Source: Neocallimastix lanati (nom. inval.) (Eukaryota; Neocallimastigomycota; Neocallimastigomycetes; Neocallimastigales; Neocallimastigaceae). Taken from it: a DNA stretch of 64,000 nucleotides. Positions 43,956 through 55,880 of this stretch are shown here, in pieces. Location: contig JACVTC010000048.1 of assembly GCA_016946835.1 (NCBI GenBank), positions 721,001-785,000 of the forward strand, in the 5' to 3' direction. How positions within the stretch are numbered: the first letter of the stretch is position 1; each line of letters opens with the position of its first letter. The position numbers were made by a program, and so were the translations under genes. The notes beneath the pieces were generated by a model. That model had not been told where the DNA came from and searched no databases. It was given only the letters and a program-made list of their open reading frames with translations.

Positions 43956-45190
43956 CTAGATATTCCACTTGAATTTAGCGGCAAGGGCAATTATTAGTTT
44001 TATGCTATCTGTGTTAAGTGTTGGTGAATAAGTAATGTCATAATCGATACCTTTTTGTTGTTTGTAGCCCCTGGCTACTAATAATGTTTTATATTTAGTG
44101 ATATTGTTGTTTTCATCTCTTTTTACAGTGAATACCCATTTTGAAGATATTATGATGGTATTTTTTGGAATTCTTTTAGGGAATGTCATTATTTTATTTG
44201 CATATAAGTTATCAAGTTCATTTTTGATTGCAATTAACCATTCTTTCTTTTCATTACTGTTGATAGCTTCATTGAAAATTTTGGGGATCTTTTGGATTGT
44301 GTTTTTGGCTGAAATTTGATTTTTATTGTTATTTATGTGTGAGATGTTGTTGAATTCTTTATTATTGATTAGTGATTTTATTCTTTTTTTTTTGGATATT
44401 GGATCGTTTTTATCTGTTGATATTAGTGGTCTTTTTTTGAGTATTTGAGGGATGTTATCGATATTTCTTATTTTCTTATAAATTATGTTTTCAACATCTT
44501 CAATATTTCTTTTTCTTTTATGATTAGTTAGACTAGGATTTCTTTTTGTTTTCTTGTGATTATTGTCTTCATTTGTAGATAGTGATCTTTTGCGATTTGT
44601 AGTTTTTGATTGTTTATTAGTATTATTATTGTTGATTATAATATTGTTGGTGTAATTTGTGGAATCGTTGTGGATTTCATTATCATTATTTTCAATATTT
44701 TTAGTATGATTGACGTCATCGTTGTTGGTGTTGCTTTGTCCATCAATATTTTCTATACTGTTGTTTGCATTTTCTTGAATATTATCTGTAGTACGAATAT
44801 CATGTAAACACTGTATATTATTATTGTTAGGGTAATTATTGTTATCAATATTTTGGAAGGTGTCTGAAATGTTTGAGTTTTCAAAGGTAAGAGTGTTATT
44901 TGTAATGCAACGTTCATTATTAATTTTTGATATTTTACTATTTAATTGAACTCCAAGAAATATATCTTCTAAGAATAACGCTTCTCTAACAGGTTTATAT
45001 TTATTATCTTTTAAGTCCATAACGACGAAACTATTAGATTCAAAATCAATACCTAAAAATACTCCTTTTCTTGATTTGGGCTCGAATTTAGAAATTTTGT
45101 TGTTATTAGGGATTTTATAATATGTAGAACATCCAAAAACTTTGATTTTTTGATAAATCGATGTCTTTATTAAAGAAAATTTTATTGGGA
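43956..45190 (-). pseudogene. copia integrase C-terminus and reverse transcriptase N-terminus
   Basis: Open from about 45190 although the first ATG is at 45020. It starts with the copia integrase C-terminal motif VFGCSTYYKIP and GVFLGIDF. A 200-residue Asn-rich linker with KRK clusters follows, then the RT N-terminus (EWLIAIKNELDNLYANKIM, SSKWVFTVKRDE, KTLLVARGYKQQKGIDY). It stops where the reading frame shifts at about 43950. Confidence 0.85.
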
Positions 45191-45192
45191 AT

Positions 45193-46191
45193 TTAATTGT
45201 TTATGCTGGAATGTGGAGTGATATTATATAAATGAGTGGCGTACTTGATTGCAAAATCCCAAAATTTAGTATTGAGTTTTGAAGTGAATAATAATGTTCT
45301 TGTGCAATCGACAATGGTACGGTTGAATCTTTCAGCGAGGCCGTTGATTTGCGGATTATAAGGTGTTGAGAATACTTTGTTTATACCTTTATTGTTACAG
45401 AAATTGAATATTCTTTTATTCTTGTATTCTTTACCAATGTCTGATTTGAATGTTTTGATGACTTTATTATATTGGTTTTCAATAAATGTGAGAAATTGTA
45501 TTATTATTTTAGTTGCTTGTGACTTTTCTTCAAGTAAGTATAACCATGCCTTTTGTGAAAATTCATCTATGAATGTTATGAAGTATTTTTTGTTAGTAAT
45601 GGATGGTCCCTTAGGGCCAACAATGTCGGAGTGAATTGTCTCTAGTATTTCTGTATCTCTAGGGGGAGTACCATTAAAAGGGTCTTTATTTATTTTGGAA
45701 ATTCGGCATTCTGTACAATTTAATGGCTTTATTTTATTTAGTTTTATATATTTGTTAATATCGTAAAGAAAAAAGTGACCAAGTCGATTATGCCATGTTT
45801 TCACATTATCGTTGTCTATTTTAATGCTAAGTAGATTGTGGGAATCAGTATTAATTGGATTTATAGTCATGTGTATTATTTTGTGGATGCTAGAATAAAA
45901 AGTTCCGATGACTCGATTGTTCATAATAAGACTGATGTAAGGCTTGTTTTTTCGATCCAGTTTGTTTTTTGTAATTATATTTATGTTTCTTTTGATTGAT
46001 TCTTTTGTTTTTGTAATTTTTTGAGTTTCGAATTCTTTTGTTGGTCTTTGCATTGAAAAAACATTCGTTGGGGAGGAATGTCCATTGATTATACATATGT
46101 GACAAAATTTCTTGTTGGAAGGATAAGATTTTGAGTTGCGTAGATTTTTATTATGATGGTAGAGGTGATTAAGATCATAATCAAGGTCCAC
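45193..46191 (-). pseudogene. copia nucleocapsid remnant and integrase core
   Basis: 332-codon frame without an ATG at its start. Residues 30-38 (C, C, H) are a zinc knuckle whose last Cys is lost. No D(T/S)G protease motif is found, although a copia protease belongs between knuckle and integrase; that segment is only about 90 residues here, so it looks deleted. Integrase zinc domain H134/H139/C159/C162 and catalytic D189, D251 and E287 (NGLAERFNRT) are all present. Confidence 0.88.
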
Positions 46192-46323
46192 ACTGTCTTC
46201 TGGAGAATTTTGAATATAATTGTTGTTTAAACTGGTAAGTCTGTTGGATTTGCTATTATATAATTTGTAATAAAAATTTTATTTTTGATATCATTGTAGA
46301 ATTCAATTGGGTTGACGTCTGCG

Positions 46324-46835
46324 CTAAAATTGACAATATTTTTGATTTTCATTTGGAAGAGCATTGCGTAAAATTGTGAGTTTTTCTAAATTGTTTTGAT
46401 TTAAATTTGTGTCGTGTAACATATTGAAAAGTTCCATAATTTCATTTATGACATCCATAGTGTTATTGATGTTACTTGTTTTAAGTTCATAGAGCCTCTT
46501 GTACCATATAAAATGTTCTTCTTCTTCGTTTCTTTCGTAGAGTTGTTTAAGTTTCTCCACTTTTTCAAATGCTTTTTCTCTCCTCTCGATAAATTTTAAA
46601 ACTTTATCTGCTACATTAGCGATGATTATGGGGTTAGCCATAGCGTCGTTGGCAATCGCCTCTTCTATAGTGTTCTGTTGTTGAATTAATTGTTCTTGAA
46701 TATTTTGAATGTTGGCTTGAAGTTCCCGGCTATTTTGATTATTCTAGGCCTGAGCTTGTAGATTTTGGAGTTCATTAGTTAATTGATTAAAAACGTTGGT
46801 TCGTTCAGTAAATAGGTTATAATAATTATGAATCA
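46324..46835 (-). pseudogene. copia Gag
   Basis: ATG frame of 105 codons from 46641 (MANPIIIANVADKVLKFIER) with Gag-like helices (HFIWYKRLYELK). Upstream the same frame stays coding-like to about 46835 (LTERTNVFNQLTNELQNLQA, coiled-coil Gln-rich) but contains a TAG at about 46745. The natural start therefore lies further right and this copy is interrupted. A frameshift after 46324 separates it from the knuckle/integrase frame. Confidence 0.7.
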
Positions 46836-46860
46836 ATAATTAATAATATCTTTAAATATT

Positions 46861-47195
46861 TTTAAAGAATTACAAATCGTTTAGATAAATTAATAATAGT
46901 AATTATTGATAAAAAAGATAATTTAAACTAAAACTTATTAAAGAATATTTTATTAATTGGGTGTTACAAATTTCAGTTATATTAAACAAAAAATTTCTTT
47001 TTCATAATTATATTTTTTATTAAAACAGTTACTTTATTAATATAATCTAATTTATAACAAACATCTTGACCTAACCATTTACCTCAAAACACAACCTCTT
47101 TTTTTTTTTTTTTTTTTTTTTTCAAAATTTGTTAAAATTTTGATATAATTTATGTTTTAAATTTAAATAAAATAATACGTTTTATTAAAAAGAAT
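46861..47195. other. AT-rich segment right of the copia element
   Basis: No gene. Includes a T tract (47099-47122) and TGTTATAAAT on the minus strand at 47059, a possible but unproven 5' LTR start. Confidence 0.4.
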
Positions 47196-50121
47196 TTACT
47201 AGGTCGATATGTGGTATGTCTATATAGTAATATACTAATTAGATAATAATAATAATAAATATATTTAAATAGTTTAGTTTAATAAAAATTTATTAAGAAT
47301 TAACTTCAATAATTAAAATTATTTAATTAATTTTATTTATAATAATTTCTCTTTATTTAATAATTAAATATTTATAAAATATTACTCTAAAAGTAATTTT
47401 ACAATAACCTTACAAAGAACATTAAAAATAGATTTTTAAATCCTTCTTTTATACCTTGTAAGTTACATAATAATATTATTATTCAATTGTAAAATATTAA
47501 TAATATAGTAATATAAATATTAATAAAATAATAAGATAAATTTAATTTATAATTAATTTGAATAATTGAAATTAATATAGATATGTTGTAAAAATATATA
47601 ATAACATAATATAAATAAAATACACGTGACGCCATATATGTAGATAATTAAAATTAATTATTAATATAAATCTTATTTATTAATATTCTCAAAATTAGTA
47701 ATTATATAGTTATTTTATTATAAGATTCTTATCAAACATAACTCAAACCAAGAAGTCTTTTATGATTATTTTAATCTGAAACTTTTTCTCTACCAATTTT
47801 AACAAAAATTAATTATTAACGAAAATTGTAAAATTAGAAATAAATTAAATCAAATATAATTAAATGTAAATTGTATTTTAAGATGTAATTTAAATATATA
47901 GTCAATAAAGAAAATTAATAAAATAGTTTTTTTTGTAAAATTTAAAAATTGATAATAATTGATCAAGTGAAATTGAGATTTCGAATGTGAAGAATTTGAG
48001 ATTTTCAGAAAAGTTGATTGAAATTGTTAAAATAACAACAAATAATAATCTACTGCCATATTAATCATTATTACAAATATTAATTAAATTAAAAACAAAT
48101 TCAAGAAATTTATGCTAATTGTACCAAGTTTTGATATGGTACCACCATAAAAAATATGATTTTGGTGGAAAATTTAGGTTAGAAATAATGTATAAATATT
48201 ATTGGTTACAATATTTAAAATATTTAATACATATAGTTATTCAAATAATTATTTTTGAAAGTTTGGTTAATTCTTTTATCATAATTAAAAATAGATAAAT
48301 TATATTATTTATTATTAATGATTATTATTATGATAGTAAATTAATTCATCATTATTATTAATAGGTTTTATTTTATATTTTTAATATTATTTTGAGAATT
48401 ATATTGTTTTAGAAATTATAAATATTGTTATATTTTATTTAGGAAATACACTTTTAAATATTAATAGTTATATATTATTTAATTATGAAATTTTATTTTA
48501 AGTAAAGTTATTAGGAAATTAATAGTTTGAGATACGTTTAATAAAAATATTGTAATGTTTAAAAAAAATATGATATTAAATAATTATTTTAGCAATTATA
48601 TAAAATTATGAGAATGTAATAATAAATATTTTTATATTTGTAAAAATAAAATAATAAAATAAATAAAGAATAAAATATTATTATAAAACATTATTACTAT
48701 AAATTATTTTCTTATAATTTATTAGAATATATTAATTTATAATTTAACCTTCCTAAATTAACATATTTTTGTTAAAACCCGTATCAATTTTGATACAAGA
48801 TATAATAAAATATATAAAACTACTAGAAGTCATAAATGAAGTGTTGAAATTATAACAAAATTTCATTTTCAATTTCAATTTTAGTTATATAAAAAAAATT
48901 TCAATTTCAATTTTAGTTATATAAATTTCAAGTAATATTTATTATTATTTATTTATAATGAATAATTATTAATAATTCTTATATTATAAATAATAATTAA
49001 CATAGGCCTACTAATTATTATTTATTTATAAGAATTATATTATTTACATATAAATTTTAATATATAAAAATAGTATATAAAAATACAATATAATATTAAT
49101 ATAATAAATAATAAATAATATCAACTATATTATTTAATTAAAATTAAAGTTAACTATTTCATTATATCATAATATATAGAATTATGTATTTTTAATATAA
49201 AATTTAAAATAATTAAGAATATAAAAGTTATATAATAATATTCTTAATATATATTTAGAAGAAATTGACTATTTAATTTAATATATTTAATATTACAATT
49301 AATAATATATATATCAATATCGAATAATATATGAATAAGAAATTATTTCAAATATTATTATTGACAGATATAAATTTAACATTTAATAATTATTAAATAT
49401 ACAAATATATTTTTACACATATTTGTTTTATATCAATAATTTATCCTAATACCATTCTTCATACTTTATTAATAGGAAGAATTACATAAAAGTCCCTCAT
49501 ATCATTATTATGATCACATGAATATTTAGTGATAAATTATTTACAAACATTAATTTATGAATATTCAATTAAATAATTATCTTAATTAAATCTTATATTA
49601 GCTAATATTAAATTTTTATTTTTTATCCTAATAAATATTTTTCTATTATTATTAATATTTATATTAAAACTTATTCTTTAATATATTATTAAATATAACT
49701 TGTATTATTAATATTTATATTAAAACTAAATTCTTTTCTTATAAATATATTGTTAAATGTAACTTATATTATTATTAATATTTATATTAAAACTTATTCT
49801 TTTCTTAAATATATTATTAAAATATATTATTAAATGTAACTTTCAAAGTATAAAAGAAAAATTATTAAATTCATTATTTAAAACTTCTTTATAAGGTTAT
49901 TGTGTGTATATGTATGTTTCACAATAATTATATATTAATAATTCAATATTTATTCTTACTAAATAAACATTATTAAAAATTTTTTAAAAGAAAATTATTA
50001 AATATAATAATTTTTAAATATAAAGTGTTTATTAAATATTACTTTATTCATAATAACCCAATATTATATTCTTAATTATTGTTGAATTATTGATAAACAA
50101 TTCAACATATCGACCTAGTAA
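47196..50121. mobile_element. diverged inverted-repeat structure, 2.9 kb, possible non-autonomous element
   Basis: TTACTAGGTCGATATG at 47196-47211 recurs exactly inverted at 50106-50121. About 190 bp inward of the left copy is ACAATAACCTTACAAAGAAC...TTTATACCTTGTAAGTTACAT (47401-47467). About 202 bp inward of the right copy is its inverted counterpart with several substitutions (49836-49904). The arms are thus colinear and about 275 bp long, though strongly diverged. The interior has no ORF. It holds a 29-bp tandem duplication near 48867-48925, a GTATCAATTTTGATAC palindrome near 48780 and three diverged tandem copies (~65 bp) at 49640-49850. No target duplication is visible. Two unrelated insertions in opposite orientation are the alternative. 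Confidence 0.5.
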
Positions 50122-50760
50122 CTCCAAAACCCTAAAATTTTTGTCTTTTTTTTTTTTTTTTTTTGACACAAAGTCCAAAATTATAAAGAAAAAATATAAT
50201 TCCTTTATTTTTATATAAATATAAATATTAATATAAATATAAATATTTAATAGTAACTATAAATATTATTATTAACAATAATTATAAAATAATATAGTAT
50301 TCATTATTATAAATTTATAAAATAATATTTATTAACATAATTTTTAGGTAAATTTAATATTATAATAATTATTTATTAATCATTAAATAAAAATTTGTTA
50401 TAAATATATATAATTAATTATAATAAAATCAAAATAGTATTAATATTTAATAAGAATATAAATTTTAATTAATAGGAAAAAGAAATTAATAATTGGAAAA
50501 GGCTTTGGAATTATTATTTATTTTTTTTTTTTTAAGAAGGAAAAAATGAAAATAATTATAATGAAAAATAATTTCAAAAATGATACAATATTTAACAAAA
50601 GTATCATAAATGATAATCGTAACAAAAGGGAATTATTTAGAAAAATATCGTATTTTAAAAACTATAATTATGTTGTATATTTATATAATATTTAGGACAC
50701 TTCATTTAATATATAAGAATATTAATTTCTAATATTAAGGAAAAAATACTTTTTCATTAA
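50122..50760. other. gene-free AT-rich spacer
   Basis: A/T homopolymers and ATTATT words. No gene seen. Confidence 0.6.
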
Positions 50761-50914
50761 CATATATTCTTTTTGTCTCTTAAGAAATAATTTTTCTTTC
50801 TTCTTCGTTAATGGCTTATAGCTCATAAGAGAAAATGATTCACTTACTAACAATATCTTAATTTTCTTTAATAACGATTAAAAAAAAATTGAAATCCATT
50901 CTTTCCAGTAGTAG

Positions 50915-51480
50915 TATTGGAATTAGACTTCAATATTTGAAATCATTGTATTTATTATATTTGCTTTATCAAATTCTTCAACTAATTTTTTTAAACTTAG
51001 TGAATTCATCAATCAATAATATAATTTTTTTAAACTTATATTATTGATTGATGAATTCATCATTAGTATTCTTGATACTTTCTTTTAAATATATTAAAAT
51101 TTTATATTAATTTTATTCATAGTTGTGGTATTTTTGTTATCAGTAAGTAAACCTAGACTTTTTCATTCATATTATTAATATCATGAAAATATAATAATTA
51201 AACAGACAGCTTTTTCAATATTCATCTTTTTTCTTTCATTTTCATTCTTCATTTTTATAGCCATTTCGAAATATTTTTCCTAACCTCGTTTATTTTTAAT
51301 CTTTCATTTTATTTTCTAATTTATGATATTCTCTGTAACTAGTTCATTTTCTTTTTTTCATTTTCATTTTCTATATCAATATCATCATCCTTATAAATTA
51401 TTTTTTTTTTTTTTTTAATTTTAAGTAGCTATATTAATTAATTCTATTTTCATAATTGAACTTACCGCAACTTCAAATTA
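50915..51480 (-). pseudogene. possible decayed coding region
   Basis: The minus strand has an ATG frame of 28 codons beginning MNSLSLKKLVEEFDKANIIN (51008 leftwards to about 50922). To its right are fragments rich in Glu, Lys and Arg (for example NERLKINEVRKNIS, ENENEKKK) broken by stops and frame changes, over about 51200-51400. No domain recognised; coding origin is likely but not certain. Confidence 0.25.
51001..51059. repeat. perfect 24-bp inverted repeat (hairpin)
   Basis: Arms 51001-51024 and 51036-51059 are exact reverse complements (TGAATTCATCAATCAATAAT + ATAA) around an 11-nt loop. TTTTTTTAAACTTA precedes both arms, which is the footprint expected of a replication template switch. 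Confidence 0.95.
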
Positions 51481-52039
51481 TATTTGGTATGTAATAAATT
51501 TTATAAATTTTTTGCATGTTCATATTTATTACTAAGTTTAATAAAATTATTGACTTCACAATAGCTATAAAGTTTGCAAATTAATAATTCATACTATCAT
51601 ATTTATCAAAAAAACCTGATAAATTATTTAAAATTCCATATATACTCATTATAACTTATTTTAAAAATGATAATTCAAAGTTCTTTTTTTTATTATTTTT
51701 TATTCTTATTTTTTATTTTATATGATAAAAACAAAAGGGATGAAGAGATATTTATAGTTTTTTTTTTTTTTTTTAATATATATATAACATATAATTTAAT
51801 TTCAAAAATTTGGATAAATAAGTATAATATTAATAAAAGAATAATATTTGATTAATAAATAATTAAATAAAACAGTAATAATATCATAAAAAGATATATT
51901 TAATTAAAATAGTAATAGTAGAGTACTAATAATAAAAGATATTATTAAAAATTATAATATTATAATTTTTAATAGTATCAATGTGAAAAAGATAATAATT
52001 AAACTTTTATGTATAATTAAGTTTAATATATAAATTAAT
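51481..52039. other. gene-free AT-rich spacer
   Basis: No supported gene. The small plus-strand frame at 51667-51855 is Phe/Ile/Asn low complexity. Confidence 0.6.
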
Positions 52040-52770
52040 ACTACCGAAGAAGAAGAAAAAGAAGAAGAAGAAGAAGAAAATAAGGAAAATAAAAAGATAA
52101 AGAAAATAAAGAAGAAGAAGAGGATAAAAAAGAAAATAAAGAAGACCCTTCAACCAGCATTAATAGTATAATTGAAGAACCAATCACCTCTGATGACACT
52201 ACAACCATCACTACAATCACTAGCAAGTACTCAACAGAAATTCCTTCATCAGATTTACTAGCAATTAACAAGTCTAAATACTGTTGAAACTTCAACACTA
52301 ATTTCAAATATTAGTTTAGAGATAGTTGAACCTAACCGAGGTTTCAACTGAAAGTGATATTGAATCTTCAGATGAAGAAGATAGTGATTCTAATATTTAC
52401 ACATTAAAGATCTGACTCATTTTCATTAACTTTTTTATATCCTTTAATGAATTTAATAATAAATGTGGTAAAAAAAATACTGGAAAATATATGGAAAGTT
52501 ACTACTGTAGTAAATATGGTGATTGTTGTGGTATGTTAAATGCGTGCTGTAGTTCAGAAAAAGGTTGTCAATACGAATTTGGTGAGGGTTTCCATCTAAA
52601 ACTTCACTAAAGAATCTATTTCATAAAGTAAAATACCAAAGATAGATGTAGAAAAGAATATGAAAAATGTGAATAAAGTTACTGCTGTAGTAAATATGGT
52701 TGGTAAGACCGAGAAGTATTGTTAATATGGATGTCAATTCGAATTTAGAATTTGTGGAATGAAACATGTT
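52040..52770 (+). pseudogene. decayed secreted-type protein with two CBM18-like chitin-binding modules
   Basis: Plus-strand remnants in order. A Glu/Lys block (52049-52140) comes first. Then a Ser/Thr/Ile linker in another frame (EDPSTSINSIIEEPITSDDT, TTITTITSKYSTEIPSSDLL) and an acidic segment (ESDIESSDEEDSDS). Next is a Cys-rich module NKCGKKNTGKYMESYYCSKY / GDCC / CCSSEKGCQYEFG (about 52459-52590), ending at a stop. A second module follows: RCRKEYEKC, stop, SYCCSKYGW, stop, and in a shifted frame KTEKYC, stop, YGCQFEFRIC (about 52645-52760). C-x-K-x(n)-CCSKYGWC and GCQ-x-EFG are hallmarks of CBM18. Several structural cysteines are replaced and stops and frameshifts are frequent, so it is dead. 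CBM18 proteins are very abundant in anaerobic gut fungi. Confidence 0.75.
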
Positions 52771-54020
52771 TAAAAAGGATGATAATATTGATGAAATTTC
52801 TGATAGACCTAATGACTACTAATGTAGTCCAACTCACTCCTGAAAATTTATTTTATTATATGTATAGTCTTTAATCTTCTTAAATAAATAAATATATATA
52901 TATATATTATATATTGAATAATTATTATCAAATATTTATTGAAGAGAAAAACACCCACCTAAACATGCCTTTACTGGTTTCATATGTAATTATATTTAAT
53001 TACAATAATATTTGAATTTTACAATAATGGATTAATTTTAACAAATGCATATTACAACTTGGTGAAAATTGTTATGTAATTGATCATAATATTGAATTCA
53101 TTTAAAATATTAATATTTATCGCACATTGCTTATACTATAATACTCACATTCTATAGTAAATATTACAACACAATGTTGCAATTTTGAATACAAACTAGT
53201 TAATGTACTTTCTATCACTATTAAGAAATCTGAAGTTGATTTCCTTTGTTTTCTTATCTCCTATTTTTCTATAATAAAAATTTAAAAATTAAAATATGTA
53301 TATTTATTTAAATATATAAATAAAGGAATATTGGAACAATAGAATAATGGAATAATTCATCATTAAAAACAATAGGAAATTATATATATATAAAAGGAAA
53401 AAAAAATATTTATTTTTATTAAAGTTGCTTTTTTGTATATATTAAAGAATATGAATTATAGTACAATATACAAATTAATAATAAAATGAATAACATTTTT
53501 TATATATGCTATTTTATTATTATTATTTTTTTATTAAATAATAATATATATTATTTATATTCATTTATAACTATTAATAATATATATATATATATTTTTT
53601 CTTTAAAAAAAAAATTTAAATTTAATAATATTTATAGAATAGATTATTTATATTGTTTTATAGATATTAATTTTTTATTTAATAATTATGTATAAATTAT
53701 GAATAGCACAATTATAGTCTTGAGAATAATTAATATAAAAAATAATTACATTACTTTCATAGAATATAATTTATAATGTTTAATGGAACAAAAGCAAATG
53801 ATACTCTTTAAGGTAACTAATTATAATTCTACTTCTAAATAAGTAAAGTATATATACAATCATTTGTTTTAGGAATTATTTACATAGGAAAAATTACATT
53901 CAAAAACCTTTTTTATTATGTTTAAATATTATATATTAATAAATATTAATATTTTAATTAATTTATATTATTTTTTTATTGTTTTCAATAAAGTAATATA
54001 AATAAAATTTATAATAATAA
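52771..54020. other. gene-free AT-rich spacer
   Basis: No supported gene. Some non-repetitive patches (52930-53260) have no open frame. The 69-codon frame at 53486 is Ile/Tyr/Asn low complexity. Confidence 0.55.
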
Positions 54021-54265
54021 TAATAAATAAGAAATTTGGATATTAAAAAAAAAAAAAATTCAATAAATATAAATATAATTTAATAATAGTAATAATAATA
54101 CAAATAATAATAAAAAGAAATTTGGATGCTAAAAAAAATCAGTCAAATAATATAAATAAAAACATTAAAATATAATATAACGAAAAAAAAAATAATAATA
54201 ATAAAAAAAAAAGAAATTTGGATGTTTAAAACAAAAAAAAAAAAATTCAATGAATTAACATAAAT
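54021..54265. repeat. three diverged ~90-bp tandem copies
   Basis: The word AAGAAATTTGGAT recurs at about 54029, 54117 and 54210, each time preceded by (AAT)n and followed by an A tract and TTCAATGAAT-like sequence. Confidence 0.7.
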
Positions 54266-55217
54266 TAAAATTAAAAATAAAAAAGTATTATTAATTATAT
54301 AATTGATATTTATAGTAGCTTATAAATAATAAATAATAAATAATAAAAGCACTGAACGGCAAAGTAATGAAAATAAAAATATATATATTTTTATATTTAT
54401 ATATTTATATATTTCAATATTTTTATTGAAAATATATATATATATCTTTTAATCTTCATTATAATAGATTTGAAAAAAAAAAAATAAAAATAAGAATTTA
54501 AAAAGATTTAATAATATTTATATTAATTATTATACAAAAATAATATTTTTGCAATATATTTAATATAAATAAATAAAATAATTAATTAATTATATTTTAA
54601 TTATTTTATTATTTTTAATAAAAATATATTCATAAATCTTATTTATTATATTTTAGTTATTTGATGGTTGATTTAATTAATCTTATTTACTATATTTCTT
54701 TGAGGGTTTGGTTTTTATTATTAACTTTTTATATCTTAATATATTAAATATATTACCAAAAAAATCCATTGTGCCCAAAAATTAAATTAAAATAAAAATT
54801 AATTTCATTATTCTATAGTTATATTTTATATAAATAATAAAGTTTTAATTATATCAAAATCTTCTCTTTTTATATTTATTTTCATTTATAAATGTTTTAA
54901 AAAAAATAATATTTAAGTTATTAAAAATCACCAACCTATTGTTACATATGAAATATTAAAAAAAAAAAAAAATTATTTTTCGTATTCTTAAATTATTTTT
55001 TATTTAAATATATTAATATTATCTTTTAATCTAATTTTAAAATTAAAAAAAAAAAAAAAAAAATAATTAAAGATAGTCTTTTAAGAATATTCATAATTAA
55101 AATTTTTTATTTATTTGTGTAACTCATAATTTAAATAATTAACAACAATGGAACAATCATCAAAACAATAAAAAATGAAATTCATTTAATAATAAAAAAA
55201 AAAAAAAAAATTAAGAT

Positions 55218-55375
55218 TGATCATATTACTAAAAATCATAATTTTAAATAAATACTATAGAAACTAAAAGTGATCATATTACTAAAAATTATTACTTTAA
55301 ATAAATTCTTCAAAAAAATAAAACGGAACATATTACTAAAAATCATCATTTTAAATAAATATTATAAAAAATAAC
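55218..55375. repeat. three ~53-bp tandem copies
   Basis: TGATCATATTACTAAAAATC...TTTAAATAAAT at 55218, 55271 and about 55325, diverged by several substitutions. Confidence 0.8.
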
Positions 55376-55440
55376 AGACTATACTATAAAGCTTAACAAA
55401 AAAAAAATATTATTAAAAGTAAAATTAAATATGAGCAATA

Positions 55441-55880
55441 TTATTAATTATACATTATATAATAATTATAAATAATTTATATACAATAACAATGAAAAAA
55501 GCATAAATACAATAAAAAAAATAATTATAATAAAAAGATATTCTTATCTTTTATATTATTAATTATACATTATATAATGATTATAAATAATTTATGTATA
55601 ATAACAATGAAAAAAGAATTAATACAATAAAAAAAATAATTAAAATAGATATTCTTATTTTATATATTATTAATTTTGTATTATGTAATAATTATAAATA
55701 ATTTATATATAATAACAATGAAAAAAGAATTAATACAATAAAAAAAATAATTAAAATAGATATTCTTATTCTATATATTATTAATTATGTATTATGTAAT
55801 AATTATAAATAATTTATATATAATAACAATGAAAAAAGAATTAATACAATAAAAAAAAAATTGTATAATATTTTGTACAA
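55441..55880. repeat. four ~110-116-bp tandem copies
   Basis: Copies start with TTATTAATTATACATT-like words at 55441, 55557, 55667 and 55778. Each contains ATAACAATGAAAAAAG(A/C)AT and ATACAATAAAAAAA. The last three are nearly identical; the first is more diverged. Confidence 0.9.

Larger units (their letters stand above)
42399..46860 (-). mobile_element. degenerate Ty1/copia retrotransposon
   Basis: Reading right to left: Gag, nucleocapsid knuckle, integrase, reverse transcriptase, RNase H. Integrase before reverse transcriptase is diagnostic of Ty1/copia. The 3' end has a clear polypurine tract (TTTGAGGGGGGAA on the minus strand, 42581-42593) directly followed by TGTTATAAATATTG, the 3' LTR start at 42579. 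The LTR's far end (perhaps near 42399, TGTTGTGG on the plus strand) and the 5' LTR are not secured. TGTTATAAAT recurs on the minus strand at 47059 but the sequences after it differ. At least five frame disruptions and missing protease motifs show the copy is dead. Confidence 0.85.

Noticed and set aside
46960-47059. 5' LTR of the copia element ending at TGTTATAAAT (minus, 47059)
   Set aside because: Only the first ten bases match the 3' LTR start at 42579; the rest differs and no primer-binding site follows before gag.
52041-52307. 88-codon minus-strand ORF rich in Ser/Leu
   Set aside because: Antisense of the Glu/Lys and Ser/Thr part of the CBM18-type pseudogene.
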